Shown here: piece by piece, positions 11,180 to 23,760 of the stretch
Layout: each line of letters opens with the position of its first letter
How positions within the stretch are numbered: the stretch's first letter is position 1
Assembly: GCA_036852015.1 (NCBI GenBank)
Contig: JAANDG010000089.1
Location: 285,958-349,957 of the forward strand
Direction: 5' to 3'
From: Pelodera strongyloides
Taxonomy: Eukaryota; Nematoda; Chromadorea; Rhabditida; Rhabditidae
DNA: 64,000 nucleotides
Notes under the pieces: generated by a model
What the model saw: the letters and a program-made list of their open reading frames with translations, nothing else
Told to the model about the DNA's origin: nothing
Databases searched by the model: none
Made by a program: the position numbers and the translations under genes

Positions 11180-13147
11180 TTAAACCACAAGAACACGATT
11201 TAGTAATACAAAGCAACATACTCCGTCTGAAACCCGCTGCCCTTCGTGCGTGGTCGGTATTGCATCCCAAAACGGCCAATTCTGTACGATTTCACTCCAA
11301 CTATCCACAGTGGTTGACCAGCTTTGATTGCCTAGAAATAATGCATTATTTTACTGCAAAACTGAAGAAATGTTAACTACAAGACGCATAAAAACCGTAT
11401 TTAAATTGCTAAACACGGTGAGCGGCTGAGCGCTGCTGCTGGCTGTAGCCGAACCGACGCTACGCTACACATTAAAGCTTGACTGACATTGCGCAGAATG
11501 CATGCGCAATTTATTCCTGCAACGCATGCATAGTTGCGCAATGCTCAACACCAACATCAATAAGTAACACAAACTGCTTACCAGATGCGGATATCGGCTG
11601 TTCGTAGGCATCCTTCTTGAGGTCCTTCGTGGGTGGTCTCTTAGCATCCAAAGCGTCAATTTGCAGAATTCCAATAATCGACATCGGCAAACAGATCCCC
11701 CGGTTTTCAGCAGTGTTATCTACAAAAACATAGTAATTATTGAGAACTGAAGAAATATGTCTGGGCATCAAAATTAAACTATCTAATCAACTAACACGGT
11801 CAAACACGATATGATCTATTATGATATGATCATGTTATGATACGATATGATCAAACACGAAACGCGGAGAAGGAGCGCACGCTTCCAACATGATATAAGC
11901 GCTCATGTTTACACACTGACACCAATAACAAGCAAGCAGGAACATGCCGCGCATAAGTACTCAAACATCACACCCACATCATTCAACTGCAAGACGAAAA
12001 CAACTAAATGGTGTCCACTTATGACTTATTACATTAGATAATATTTAAATACGCAGCGGAATTTCAACTCACAAAATGTTCCGCGACGCGCGCAGTCTGC
12101 AAGTCTGGAGCTAGCGCGGTGCCAAATACGAACCGCTCGGCCATATAATTAAGGCTGCAACGCAACTACCACAGCATCGCAACTCACGACAACGACACTA
12201 CGTCCGCCAACCTAATGAAAGAAGGCTAGGAAGGTTAAGATGAATCAAACCAACTCACTGTGGTTGATATTGACTTTGGCGACATTATGCTTGGGAGATC
12301 CATCTTGGGTGGTCCTCCCTGTGTGGTCCTTCTTGGGTGGTCCTACGGGAGGTTTCCTGACGACCTGACGACGACACGTCTAAATATCACAATGATGGCA
12401 TACGCATAAGCACAATTGAATTTGCAGAAAACGAGAAATACAATGGTCGACGCTCCTGCCGCTGTGTTCTGAATGAAAACTGATGTGCGAAAAAAAAACT
12501 CAATGTCATATGCGAATGCGATATACTGACCACTGACGAACTGACACGATAGACAACGCATAAAAATATTGTACAAACTATCATATCACAACCATAACCC
12601 CACAGCAGCACGGCGCAAACAATTAGGCCGTTTCAAAACTAGGCGGTTAAAACAACACTCCATGCGCACTGACAGCAAACAGACAAGGAACTGGCACTGG
12701 TGCTGATTACAAAACGATTGATTGGAATTTGGAATTGGAATCGCGCAGCATCCGCACCATAACTGGTACTACAAACACTGCGCGATTTAGTACACGCGGC
12801 GTTTGCTCGATCAAGGTAAACATTAAATACAACATAAACAAGGTTTAAGTAATCTAAGCTACTTACTTTGGTAAATAGACGACCGACGACGTGACAAGAA
12901 TATGAGTCTTCTTGGGCGTATCACAGAAAATTCCAATCCCGATAGCATTACCAATGTGAAACGACTCCCGGCTTTCATCATTGCTCATCACACCTACAAG
13001 AAGCCACATCAAAGAACAAAGTTTGCCTTCAGCCTGAATATTATAACCAACAATTGGCACTACTATGCGTTCAAGCTGCAATCGAACAGTAAACATAATG
13101 CAAAGTAACGCAATTCTCACAAATGAGAGTTCAGCAACCGTGCGCAT
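11180..13147 (-). CDS. S1 (trypsin-like) protease-related gene, probably inactive homologue
   Basis: Four exons are proposed, read right to left: 12,867-13,147 (ATG at 13,147; possibly split, with a TTCTTGTAG acceptor at 12,994), 12,259-12,356, 11,582-11,719, and 11,180/11,200-11,331. Donors are GTAAGT, GTGAGT and GTAAGC. Phases agree across the first three junctions. Seen motifs are THILVTSSVV where S1 enzymes have LTAAHC, ENRGICLP like the S1 'ICLP' strand, and GQPLWIVGVKSYRIGRFG where S1 enzymes have GDSGGPL. The catalytic His and Ser positions therefore look replaced. Exon 2 is Pro/Lys-rich and matches no usual S1 element. The last junction is unresolved. The phase-matched frame (NQSWSTTVDSW...) ends at 11,180, whereas the S1-like frame ends at 11,200 and would need another exon or a frameshift. 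A secreted pseudoprotease or a decaying gene is inferred. Family resemblance is from memory of the fold, with no search done. Confidence 0.4.
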
Positions 13148-13182
13148 TGTTTTTAGACTAATTTAAAACACGCAAATTTCAG

Positions 13183-13332
13183 CATAAACTCGTTGACGCT
13201 CTGACCGACGAAACCACCATCCGAATTAGCATATTGCATAAATTTAGACGGTGGTCTAGAGCTCGTAGCCATACCACCGTCGGGATTAGAATATTACGGA
13301 TGGTGGTTTTGAGCTTTTCCCGACGAGTTTTA
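13183..13332. mobile_element. Inverted-repeat element (MITE-like)
   Basis: About 150 bp. The left arm begins 'cataaactcgt' and contains 'aaaccaccatccg'. The right arm contains its complement, 'cggatggtggtttt', and closes with 'acgagttttatg'. A second inner pair ('gacggtggt' / 'accaccgtc') extends the stem. There is no coding capacity. Confidence 0.6.
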
Positions 13333-13334
13333 TG

Positions 13335-15735
13335 CCCTGGGTGAAGGTGTTAATTTCTGGTTCCAGCCCAGCCCGTTGCGCAGAATTTCGCTCTTATATA
13401 CGGGACAATCTATCGTCTTCACACAAAGTTCTCACACATTACCTTGCCTTATGAAGTTATGTATGAGTATGGGAATAAATGTTTATGTAAATAATGGGTT
13501 TGTCAATGCTGTTTGTCAATGTTCTCTCATTTCACTCCTCTGAGTGCACCAAACCAAGGCAAACGTCTAAAAAAGAAAGCGTTTCAAGACAGAAAATATA
13601 TTTTAAATACATTACCTGTGACAGACGAGCATCTTTTGTGATCTGTAGCACATTGCACATTAGAACCTTCATGTCGATGGCATGGAGAGTATAGGTGAAC
13701 TCCAAGCTCCAAGTTGTCCTGCCTCAGTCAGGAGCTGGAATGAAATTTAGATCACTTCCAACTTTGCAAGCTTTCCCGTGAGAATGCATTTAGCCAAAAT
13801 TGTAGAGAAGCACTACCCGAAGTCTTATAGTCAATGGATAAGGTCTTTGAAGACAACATAGAGGCATCAGGTGGTGCGCGCGCGGCAAGAACCTGCCGCA
13901 AACACCTCGCAAAAGACTGGACTATTGCGAAAGATGGATGAAAATTAAACTAGGAAATCCTGCAACAAGCGCAAAAAAAAAAGAAAAACTGCGCGGCACC
14001 TTGCTTCTTCGCTAAAGTCTCGCGGACCAACTTAGTGGAAAAAACACTACAGTACGCTTAATAGCGAGAAGCGCGTAGTAACGTGAGATAGCAAAGTGAA
14101 ATACATGAAGTTGGAGAAATAAAATGCATATATGGGTCACAAACGTCCTTCCGTGAAAATCCGCCGTCTCGTCTCTGTGACTCTTGACCAGATACCTTTC
14201 ATATTACAGGACCACTTACTCCGGAAGCCGTTAGTGTCCAATAGTCAAATGCATCAGATCTAAATATCAAAAGTAAACTTAAGAATATGAATAAGTGACA
14301 GCATGCTAGGGTGTCACACTTTGCAACTAAGCATCTAAAAAATATAAAAAGGATTGCTCGAGCAGTATGTTTCATGTTCCTTATATCAGTACTACTGAAT
14401 GAAAAGGAATGCTCGAGCTCGACTCTCGGATTTATTGGCTCAAACTTCAAACACATTTTAATTCAGGGCGCGCAATGGAATTTCGCTAAACAATATCATA
14501 TATTGCTCAATTTAACTAAGGTAGAGTTGAATTCTAGTGCGACCTCGACATCCCTGTATCACAACACGAAGATATATATTCCAGTACGCGCAGTAAAAGA
14601 GGCCTACATCCTCGCCCTCGTCCAAGCTATAACCTAGCCCACACCAACTTTGTCAATGGGGGTATTCTAATTCTACCACAAGTAGGATAAATATCTGGAG
14701 AGTTGTGCAGAACCTCTCAATTACTAAACTGCTTCAAATCCCGAGACCGCGCCGAGAGTTGCCTAATCATCCGCTTTGACGAACCAAACGATCGAAGCCG
14801 CGGATGCGGACTTGATATATCGCAGCAGCAGGAAAAAAATTTTGTTCAACGGGCCTCAATGCAATCGTTCAAGGCAAATACCCTACCCCAAAACGCCATA
14901 TATGATACACGTTCACTGAGGGTCATCGACTCATAGACATACACTCATGGATAACAATTTCTTTGGGAAATAAACGTACCGTATATGGGCATTGGCATCG
15001 TCTAGTAAACGATGTGATTGCGTCAGCGTCAGTCTGCGAGCGGCCGTGCGTGCCAGACTTCTTCGGAGAAACGGTAGTGCACAGCAGTGGGAAGCATCAC
15101 ATTATCCAGACAGGTCCTGTACATATGTCATAATTATTATCGTGAAATCAAGTTAAGTATCTTGTTTTGCTGTACAATTCCGAGGGACAAATGACAGATT
15201 CGCACAGCACATGTTAATGTATGCGAGGTCTAAATTCCGACAAATACTGTAGCAACTGTAGACTTGTTTTCCCCTATCAATGAGTATAGCTACTGTGTCT
15301 GATCGATCATCCTGTGACTGGGAGATAATAGTGAAAGATGATTAATTAAAGACCAAGGGGCACAATCGCGCTTTCGCAAATAAAGTGGTTCACCCGTTCA
15401 CCAAAATGTTAGGTTGAGCACAAGCAAATTAGAGGCTAAAAAGAGCCAAATCACGAAAACAGACTTCGAGACTAGATGTACGGAGAAATGGCCCTATCGT
15501 TTAGATTGGAATTTTCGAATGTAAGTAAACATTTTGTCCAAGTTTTTTTCTAAGAAACTGATCAGACCTAACAAGGCAACAAACCTTTTTGGTTGGTTGA
15601 CGAGGCAGTTCCATCTTTTAGAAGTCCATATATGAGACCCTGAATTGACCATACATTGGCAATGCGAGAGGGCTAGGCCTCAAGTCCTCGGCGAACATTT
15701 CGGCTGTCGACTAAAACATTTTCATTGAATTCTTA
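13335..15735. other. Non-coding spacer
   Basis: No gene supported. The longest open stretch on the plus strand (around 14,311-14,637) lacks splice context and recognisable motifs. It overlaps an equally open antisense frame, so I do not call it. Confidence 0.4.
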
Positions 15736-15887
15736 TTAAAGTGAGGAAACCCCCCATTAATGCAAAATCCTGGCCGGTTTTTAAAAACATCGAGCAGGCC
15801 AGCATTCTTTCGAGCAAATTAGCATAAATACGTAAGAATTCAGTTGTCCACTATGCGTTTCAAAAACGGGCCGGTATTTCGCTTTAA
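15736..15887. mobile_element. TTAA-ended MITE, family M1, degenerate copy
   Basis: The right end 'tgcgtttcaaaaacgggccggtatttcgct' followed by TTAA matches the right end of the copy at 24,758-24,937. The left part 'ggccggtttttaaaaacatcg' matches that copy's left arm. The left terminus is altered by a C-rich insertion near 15,750. Confidence 0.55.
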
Positions 15888-15889
15888 GA

Positions 15890-16869
15890 AGTGGATCAAA
15901 ATCTTAGTTTCTCGACCTCTCTGTGCTAAGTGCTCGGTTGTTTCCGATTTTCACACCGCATAGTCCAATTCTTTGCCGACTACCGGCTAAACGCGCCGTT
16001 ATCATCTTCTTTTACAGTAGAAAACCCCTCGACATACAACACTAAATGTACAAAACCACACCTTCCAAATGGTAATGACCAGGGTTATCAGCAGGCGTCA
16101 CTGTCCACACTCCCCAGCAGGATCCGAGGCAGAAGAGGAGGGACTCTAGACAATAACACATCCTGTACCATTGGGGCAAGCCAATTCCTAAAGGAAATAC
16201 AAAATAAAGACAGTCATAGGTCATAGGTATAGCATGCTGGAAGCTACAAAAAAAAAACAAATCAGAAATCTGAAAACTTGACTTAGTCAGGGATAAGGCT
16301 GGAACATTTAGATTTAGATCGGAAGAAATATAAACACACCAGATACTGTTCTGCAAGACTCAAAGATGACGTTCTCCAGTTCCAGATGAAAACCAGACAG
16401 TGCGGAATAATTCAGCAGATCCTTGACATTCCCGTGCAACAGAGGGTACAGATTCTCGAGCTGGAGTATGAGTATGAAGAACTAATAAGAACGCAATAGC
16501 CACTATAAGTTGAGAGATAAACAAACTGATTGACGCGAATCGCTCAACTTTTTAAGAGATTCAAGTCTCGAGATTTAAAAAAGATCAAAAAATGTAAAAC
16601 CCACAATTGCACAATGTGTTGATCCTAAAAATACCTTCCGAAGTATACGATCGATCATCTATATGTACATCGTTGCCAAGAGTGGCCCTGTCATTATTAC
16701 ACCTGCAAGTATCAAACTTAAAGGGTACGGAAGACTCGCGTAGACCTAAATTACAATAGTAGACGAATAACAAAACAATAATCGGACAAAAATAAAATAA
16801 ACCCTGAAATAAAAGATTATTTAAGGAACAACCACATTGACTTTTATCCCTGAAATGAACGATTAGTGA
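15890..16869. other. Non-coding spacer
   Basis: No gene supported. Opposing open frames around 15,930-16,350 overlap each other and show no splice, start or motif evidence. Confidence 0.35.
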
Positions 16870-17495
16870 TTTGAGCGGCTTTAAGAGCTCGCTAAAAAAG
16901 AAAAGAGAAGGAATTTTAGTGGCTTTAAGAGCGCACAAAAGATGCAAAAGCCTAATGCCCCTCGATGACCTGAAAAGGATTAGAAGTGTCCGGAAGCCGG
17001 GTTGGGATACACCTGGTGGGGGGAACCGGAGCGGTCCCCCTACCCAGGGCGCACCCAACCGGCTGCCGAGCGGACCAATGAGCGGACCTGAAAAGGGTTG
17101 CTGTCCCAACTCGGGACAGCATCAAGGATCTGAAAGGGGAGATTAGTCTGATTAGGGTTGTCATGTATTAGGTAGTGGTCCACTACCTCATACACAACAA
17201 CCCCTTGGACCCAGGTTGGGTGAAAACCCCGCCCCTTTTGCCGTTGGCCAGCGGGTGGCCCCTACGCCTAACATAGGCAAGCCCAGGAGCCTGATTGGGG
17301 CGCACCTGATATGGGATACCAAAATGGCCCCACACACCAGATGTACCAAATCAAACCCTGGCCAGCCCAATGCTAGAAGTTAAGTTCTTCAGTCAATCTA
17401 CAGTCTCAATTAGGATCACCGACAAGTAACTAGAACGCATATCATCTAGTCTATGTTTTTTCTTTTAGTTATAAATTACCCCCAGGCGCACTTAT
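16870..17495 (-). repeat. Interspersed repeat R1, copy 1 (inverted relative to copy 2)
   Basis: The reverse complement of this segment matches 41,130-41,690 over its length, with roughly 80-85% identity judged by eye. Shared words include 'gatgctgtcccgagttggga', 'ggttttcacccaacc' and 'tgatcctaattgagactg'. Near the middle (17,155-17,207) an imperfect hairpin of about 23 bp pairs 'gtattaggtagtgg' with 'ccactacctcatac' across a 1-3-nt loop. The open frames in it differ between copies, so I read it as a transposon-derived non-coding repeat of unknown class. Confidence 0.65.
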
Positions 17496-18048
17496 CCCTC
17501 TCTCTCAAATCTTCACTCCTATAAAAAACACAGGATTAGCTAGTGGGCAATGAAATCAAATAATGAAGGTTAGGTTCTAAATCCTGTTTAGTACTGTAGC
17601 TAACTAATCTATCTTTTAGTTCTAAATGTTCTCCACAACAACAAGACAAATAAAAGAAAATTGCATGATGCCCCTACCCAACTATATGCAACAACACGAG
17701 TACAATATAGATATATGCAAGCTGCATACAACCTATCCCTCACACTAGAGAGGCTGGAACTCAACCCCTTAAAGGGGGAGTTCCCGTGGGTATCTGGAAC
17801 CTCCAAATGCTTTAGTGTGCGCGCCCACCGCATCGCCCTTTGCGAAACGGTGTAAACAACAATAGATTTTGCCAGGTTCAGGCTCACTGATCTATATATG
17901 TAGGATCGAATAGGAGTGCCGGCACGGGCAAGTTTTTCTGGGTGGTAGTGTAGGGATTGCCGGACACGCAGCCTTACCTTGGATTTAGGAAAAGCAGGTT
18001 TCATAACCGTAGTTGGTAATGAAATTGCTCGGCTGCATGACACGAGAT

Positions 18049-18605
18049 ATCTTGATTCTGGCGTCCAAGATAGGGAAGCCGCTCAGGCAGTTATTTATGG
18101 GCAGCTTGTTTATGGTCAAGTTGCCTTGCCCACCGCTAAATTTGGCCTGGTCTTTCACTGGTGAGTTCTCCAGTGCGAGCGGAAATTCAGTTGTGTTCTC
18201 TTTCTCTGTCTTTCCATGATCAGAACATTGCACATTCTTAAGGTGAACCTGTGACTAAGTAGCCACAGGTTTGAGAAAAATTTTCTTCAAGATAGCGGAG
18301 CCACTTAGGCAGTTGTTTGGGGCGGCTTATTTACGGTCAAATTGTCTTGTCCACTTCTAAATTTGGCCTGGTCTTTCACCTGGTGAGTTCTCCAGGTACT
18401 AGAACGGAAATTCATTTGTGTTCTCTCGTTCTCTGTCTTTCTATGATCAGATCATTGCACCGTTGCAGGGTGAACCTGTGACTAAATAACCACAGGTTTG
18501 AGAGAAAACTTCTTGATTCTGGTGGTCAAGTTAGGGGAGCCACTCAGGCAGCTATTTGGGGCGGCTTATTTATGGTCAAGTTGCCTTGCCCACCGCTCAG
18601 TTTGC
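18049..18605. repeat. 222-227-bp tandem repeat with conserved hairpins
   Basis: Two full units (about 18,049-18,285 and 18,286-18,530) and one partial unit (to about 18,605). Hairpin 1 is CACTGG-TGAGTTCT-CCAGTG at 18,156-18,175 in unit 1 and ACCTGG-TGAGTTCT-CCAGGT at 18,378-18,397 in unit 2. The loop is identical and the two outer base pairs have changed together. Hairpin 2 is AACCTGTG/CACAGGTT at 18,246-18,271 and 18,473-18,498, with an unchanged stem and two loop changes. The partial third unit has lost hairpin 1. No protein frame is conserved between units. Confidence 0.65.
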
Positions 18606-21600
18606 CACTGTTCTCCAGGAAAACAATTTCCGCCTTTTTTCCTTTCATTCTTGAAGCAATAGAAAACATGGATGTGAGCATTTCTTGCATCTTCAGCTAG
18701 TAAGCCTGGCCGCGAAGTTCGATTCAGCATGCCTCAGTTTCACGGTGAATTACATACGCAACGAACCAGTCTTCTTGTGTCTTGTAGTGGTGGGAGTCTT
18801 GGTTGATCACAAAACTGCACGTTCACCCGATATTGACCGGCACAGGTAGTGCTGGCCAGCCAGTGGACATCAGAAGGTGTCGACATAGTCAATAGGGTGA
18901 GAGAGGCAACCATCGTTGCCAAACCTAACACCTCCGGCCATAGGCCCATAGGCGCAGCACAGCTACGTTCGTTATTGTTCTCAATAAGTTTACGAACGAA
19001 ACCTGATTAGGACTGTTATTCTCTTAAAAGATGCTTGATGATTTCTCCATCATTTAGCTTGTCCAGAAGATGTAACATCCAAAAGAATTTGCGTGTTACA
19101 GTATTAACGACGTTTTCGGACGCGGTGCACGCCTTCGGTTGCTGATGTTGTGGACTAGTCCGAATAGTTTGCATATAAAGCATCACGTATTGGATTTTGA
19201 CAAGTCTTTTTCAGAGATTTTCACCCAGCGGAGTGGTGTTCACCTGCGTTCGACGGGGTGTTTTGTGTTTATGCTTTGGCGTGTTACCATAAAACATTGT
19301 AGGCGAAAATGAAAAAGGGAAAACAACGAATTTTTATGATTTGGATGTAGGATAGTAGGATACGTATTTTTAGGGCATACAATTGAAATAGCCTCCGGAA
19401 CTCCAGAGATGCAGATGGCCAAAGCCAATCGTTGGTTGATGGTTGATGCGGACTGTCCCGCACTATTTTATGTTTTAAATGTTTTTAACAGTTTGTTGCT
19501 CGATCGCGTTCATAATTCGCAGTGCAATCGAGCGGAGCGATCGAGCCTGAGCCGAACACTTGGATAAAATAGACAAATGTGTCTGTTTAGTTTCTCATGA
19601 GGAAGGGAGCTGGTGGTAATTCTATCTAGGTCCAACCATATAAATTGCCAGGATTACACTGCAAGAGCATGCAGTGTTAATGCTACATTACTGAAAGTGT
19701 TCAGCATTCAGCGACGACAGAAAATGGCTCGCGACCAAGGTAAAATGCCGGAAATTCTACAGTAAACCAATAAGCGCACGGTTTTTCACCAACAAAAAAA
19801 AGGAAGCGCAACGCACCAATGGGGTACAGCGAGAAATAGCAATTCGCATCGGATATTTGAGACGCAGAACACACACTAGAGATTAAGCGTTAACTAAACA
19901 CCTATGGGACCTGAAGTCCAACCATGTATCTATGATGTAATATGAAAAGCAAAAGCCTGGATACACGCGAAGGCAAGAGATCCTAAGAAGCCGTTTGCAC
20001 ACAGCTCAACTAAAGAACATACTGTAAAAAACGTGCCTTTCAGAATATTGCACTAGTACCATGACAGAAGTACCAAGTGAAGAGGCGCTAGAGAGAAATG
20101 CGTCATAAATTATGAGAGACTAAGCGAACGTATAGCTGAACAACAATGGGGAGCTTTTGTCTATCCACCGCCAGAGCATAACGAAGGCGCCATAGAAACA
20201 AAACGATAAGTAACGCTAGGTTTTGGTTCAGAAATGAGTGAGCAAAATGCGACGGTTTAAACCGCAAAACAGCACAGCAGGAAAGCTAGAGCGACTACAT
20301 AATGTACATACACGCCAGAGCTGAACTCATAAGACTGAAGACGTAAGGTCAAATAACGGAATGGAATAAAAGAGTAAGTGCAAATTGCAAATGCACAACG
20401 CAACGCAAACTTGTTTTTGCAAGCAACCGAAAAAGAATATTGCGCAGAGGAATCTGACTGAACATACGCGACGAACAGGGTAAATTGGGTAAATTAACAC
20501 GCGCGGTAGCAACACAAAGGCAAAATAGCTATAAGAACCCGTCAAGCTAGAGTTCCGCACATGAAAAAGTTCGCCTTTTACAAAAGCAAAATATTGAAAA
20601 AACGCGGATAAATGGAAAACAACTCCAAAAAGGAAGTATGCGCTGTTTGAAAAATAATGATATCTGACGTATGTTTTGCGATTGGGAGAGGCAACACGCA
20701 AAACGTGTGCCAAAGAAAATATGCCTTTGAACAAAAATAAACACTAATAAATAAACTCAATAGTCTGGGAAGTGCCGTTTAACAAAAAAAACGTGACCGA
20801 ATTTCGCTGAGATGCTAATGGACTACTGCCGTATGGGAAAGAACCTGACTGATACCGTACGCTGCCAGCCAACTGAACGCGTAAACGTAAAAATGAATTC
20901 AGTATTTGAGAGGGAATCCCTGCAAACCAAAAAAAACTGCGCGCACCATCCTTTCAAGCTAGGTGTCAAAAGTAAAAGTTGCAATGGAAACTGCGCGGGA
21001 AAAAAATAAACTCGTGTGCTGAAATCGACTACATGCATAAGTGCGCCCATGTCTGCCTGTACAACAAGAATGAAAGAGACTGTGCCGCTTCGAGCGAGAT
21101 TGAAATAGAAACAAAAAAAAGACAAGATACATAGGGAAGAGCTAGAGAAACCGAGATAAAGAGACAGAGAGATAAATAGATTCCACAAGGAATAAAGACA
21201 AAGGTTATCAGAAGTACCAGAGAATACAAAGAAAATAACCGTAACCGTAAAAACCGCAAGCCGTAATTGAAAAGAAGTAAGCCCAAAAAGCGAATAAGCA
21301 TAAGATTGCGCCTTCAGTAAAATAGATCACACACTTCACACACACTTATATATATACACCCACCATCATTCAAAGAAACAACAAAGAATTAAAAGTCGGC
21401 CACACACACACTATCCAATAGAAACCCAATAATGTTAAAACGAACACCCACATACATCTGTTCTACCCGTCATGATCACTTAAAAGAACTATAAACTACA
21501 ACCTATAATCAAGAACTACAAACTACAAAATATAACCAACTACCGTACTCATAGGGGGATTCAAATAAAAAAACAACTGCCCGTCAATGTCCATCCAGCT

Positions 21601-21621
21601 CAAAAATACAAACTGCGCCAC
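18606..21621. other. Non-coding, A-rich towards the right
   Basis: No gene supported. From about 20,000 it is strongly A-rich on the plus strand, as expected of T-rich 3' flank or UTR of the minus-strand gene that ends at 21,622. I could not place a polyadenylation signal with confidence. A CA/TA microsatellite lies near 21,330-21,360. Confidence 0.4.
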
Positions 21622-23760
21622 TTATTCGTCGTCGTCCTCTTCTAGAGCTTTTAATATGGCTGCTTCCTAAAAATAATATAATTCATTCAATTCGTCTCGG
21701 ATACAGAAACATTGAAAACTTTGCATAATCAAAAATCAGAATTGAACATGTCTGTGCAATAACCGGTAATGATTGACGATTCAAGCCTGAGCTCATTTGC
21801 TCAGATGGAACACCCGACTTCGCTTCTACGAACCAATAATCATCTAACAATCAAAAGCCCAACGACTGTATTTTAAGACTTGAGCCTTGCGACTGTCCTG
21901 CCTAATCCCCAAGTTAAAAACTTCCAAAATCCACAAAAATTAACCAAATTCCATACCTGAGCGGCAGCTGTGGCATCGTCTGCTTGTCCACGACTGCGAT
22001 TTCGCCTTGCCACGGGCTTATCGTCCTCTTTGTCCTTCTCTTTCTCATTCTCCGTCTCCATGCTGTGGTCACTCTGAAAAAGTGCAATAGACCGTATGCA
22101 CGAACATCAGAAAACTCCCTGGGTGGCAGAATTTGTCTCTGCGTGTTTCTGATTCGCGTGATCTCTCTCTTTATCTAGCCTCCCATAGTTTGAGCCTCCC
22201 CGCGCGTTCGTACATACATCCACCAAACTCAATCAGAAATAGACCGTACACAACATAGGACAATTACAGTAAGCAGATGTTGGAACGTCTACAGCAAGGA
22301 CAATTTGTACAATATGACTTACTTGGGTCCGATCCACTGGCAAGTCCTCCATAGAACAGTCGACTTCCCCATCCCTATCCACATTCGTCTGCAACAATAA
22401 AGAGTAATAAATTTTGATTGTCTGGGTTTTCTTTTACTAAACGTTTAAAAACTAGGGAGCTGAATACACAACAACACGCAATTATTCCCTATTATGGTAG
22501 CTAGGACAATAGCCAAGTAACTCATAGCCTCTACCTCTACAGTGCAGGCACTATGTTACAGTAATCCTTAACGATACATAGTTTCGGCGCGTATAGTCAA
22601 GTGTCCGTATGCAAGAACGGGCCGGGAAGCTCCCAGTCTCTCAGTGGGAGGTGCTAAGAAAGGGAACACACGAATCAGAGACACACACACAGTGAAGTTC
22701 TCCCAGCCTGGAAGGCTCCCACTGTTCGTGCATAGGGCCACATGCTTCTTAAACACATTCCAATTACTACCGGCTGCATGGTTCCAGGCAAACCCCCCCC
22801 CCCACTAATTAGCGTAAAAAAATTGTTACCCAAGAAAAGAAGATAAACTATGTTGACCTGGGAGAGAATCGGTGTGACGCCTTGCTGGATGCCGCCAGCA
22901 AGGTCCACTTCTGGGGTGCCATTCCCATCAGAAGCCGAGGGTGCCGTGGGTGCCCTCCTATCCTTCTTGGGCCTCTTCTCGTCGGGTTCCTTAGTCTCAT
23001 CGTCCTCGTTTTCGCTATCACTTCCCGCGCCTGAACAGTAAACATTGAGCATGAGGTTGATTAACTGAGTCTCAGACAGGCGGCAATTGCTCAAACAAGT
23101 GAGGGCTTCAAATTCATGCAACTAGGATTTGGCAAACCGACAATTTCATCTTAAAATTAACATACTTGCGAAACTAAAGACATGTACCGAAACATTACAC
23201 TGCGCGCGGAAACACACACGAATGAACGGTAACTCCGTTATCGTAGGTAATAACGTAGACTTACTCTGACGCTTTCTGTTCCGACGTTCACGATCCGACC
23301 TCTCGGAATCGTCAGCGGCACCGTGAGACACTCCTTAAAGATAAAACATTAGGGTGGAACATACAACACAAAAGCACTGCATAACCACCTTGCAAATCGG
23401 AGCGAGCCGGGTTTTTGTTGCAAGATTACAACCCTGACCTATGCGGACCTGCGTGACATAACCTTGAGGCCTATTATAGCCCCATCTCTTATGTGTCCAT
23501 CTGCCTCGAACCTCGAACATCACTTCAACTGAAGTTTGCACTACATCAGAACAGAAGTGCAAACTTGCATATTTTGAGTGCAAAACCTGTTGATGGTGCC
23601 AATATAGAGAAATAGAGAAATTAATACCTGTGCCAGAGGAGTGCGAGTGACCTTGAACTCTAGACGATCCTAGTTGTGGTGCACGAGTCTGAGGCGGACG
23701 TTGTTGACCTTGTTGTTGCTGACCTTGCGAACCCTGACCAGATGAAGCATCGAGAGAATC
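21622..23760 (-). other. Gln-rich and charged C-terminal exons
   Basis: Exon 23628-23760 is Gln/Gly-rich (GQGSQGQQQQGQQ). Later exons give Arg/Lys-rich (SERSDRERRNRKRQ), acidic (SDSENEDDETKEPDEK) and mixed-charge stretches (ETENEKEKDKEDDKPVARR). The last exon encodes EAAILKALEEDDDE and stop. Basic clusters such as KRPKKDRR could be nuclear localisation signals, which is inference. Confidence 0.6.

Noticed and set aside
16585..17146. Opposing open frames of about 174 and 91 codons
   Set aside because: They lie in repeat R1, are not preserved in the second copy, and follow its GC-rich composition.
17609..18043. Minus-strand frame of 144 codons
   Set aside because: No domain and no splice signals that fit. 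It ends at the edge of the tandem repeat.
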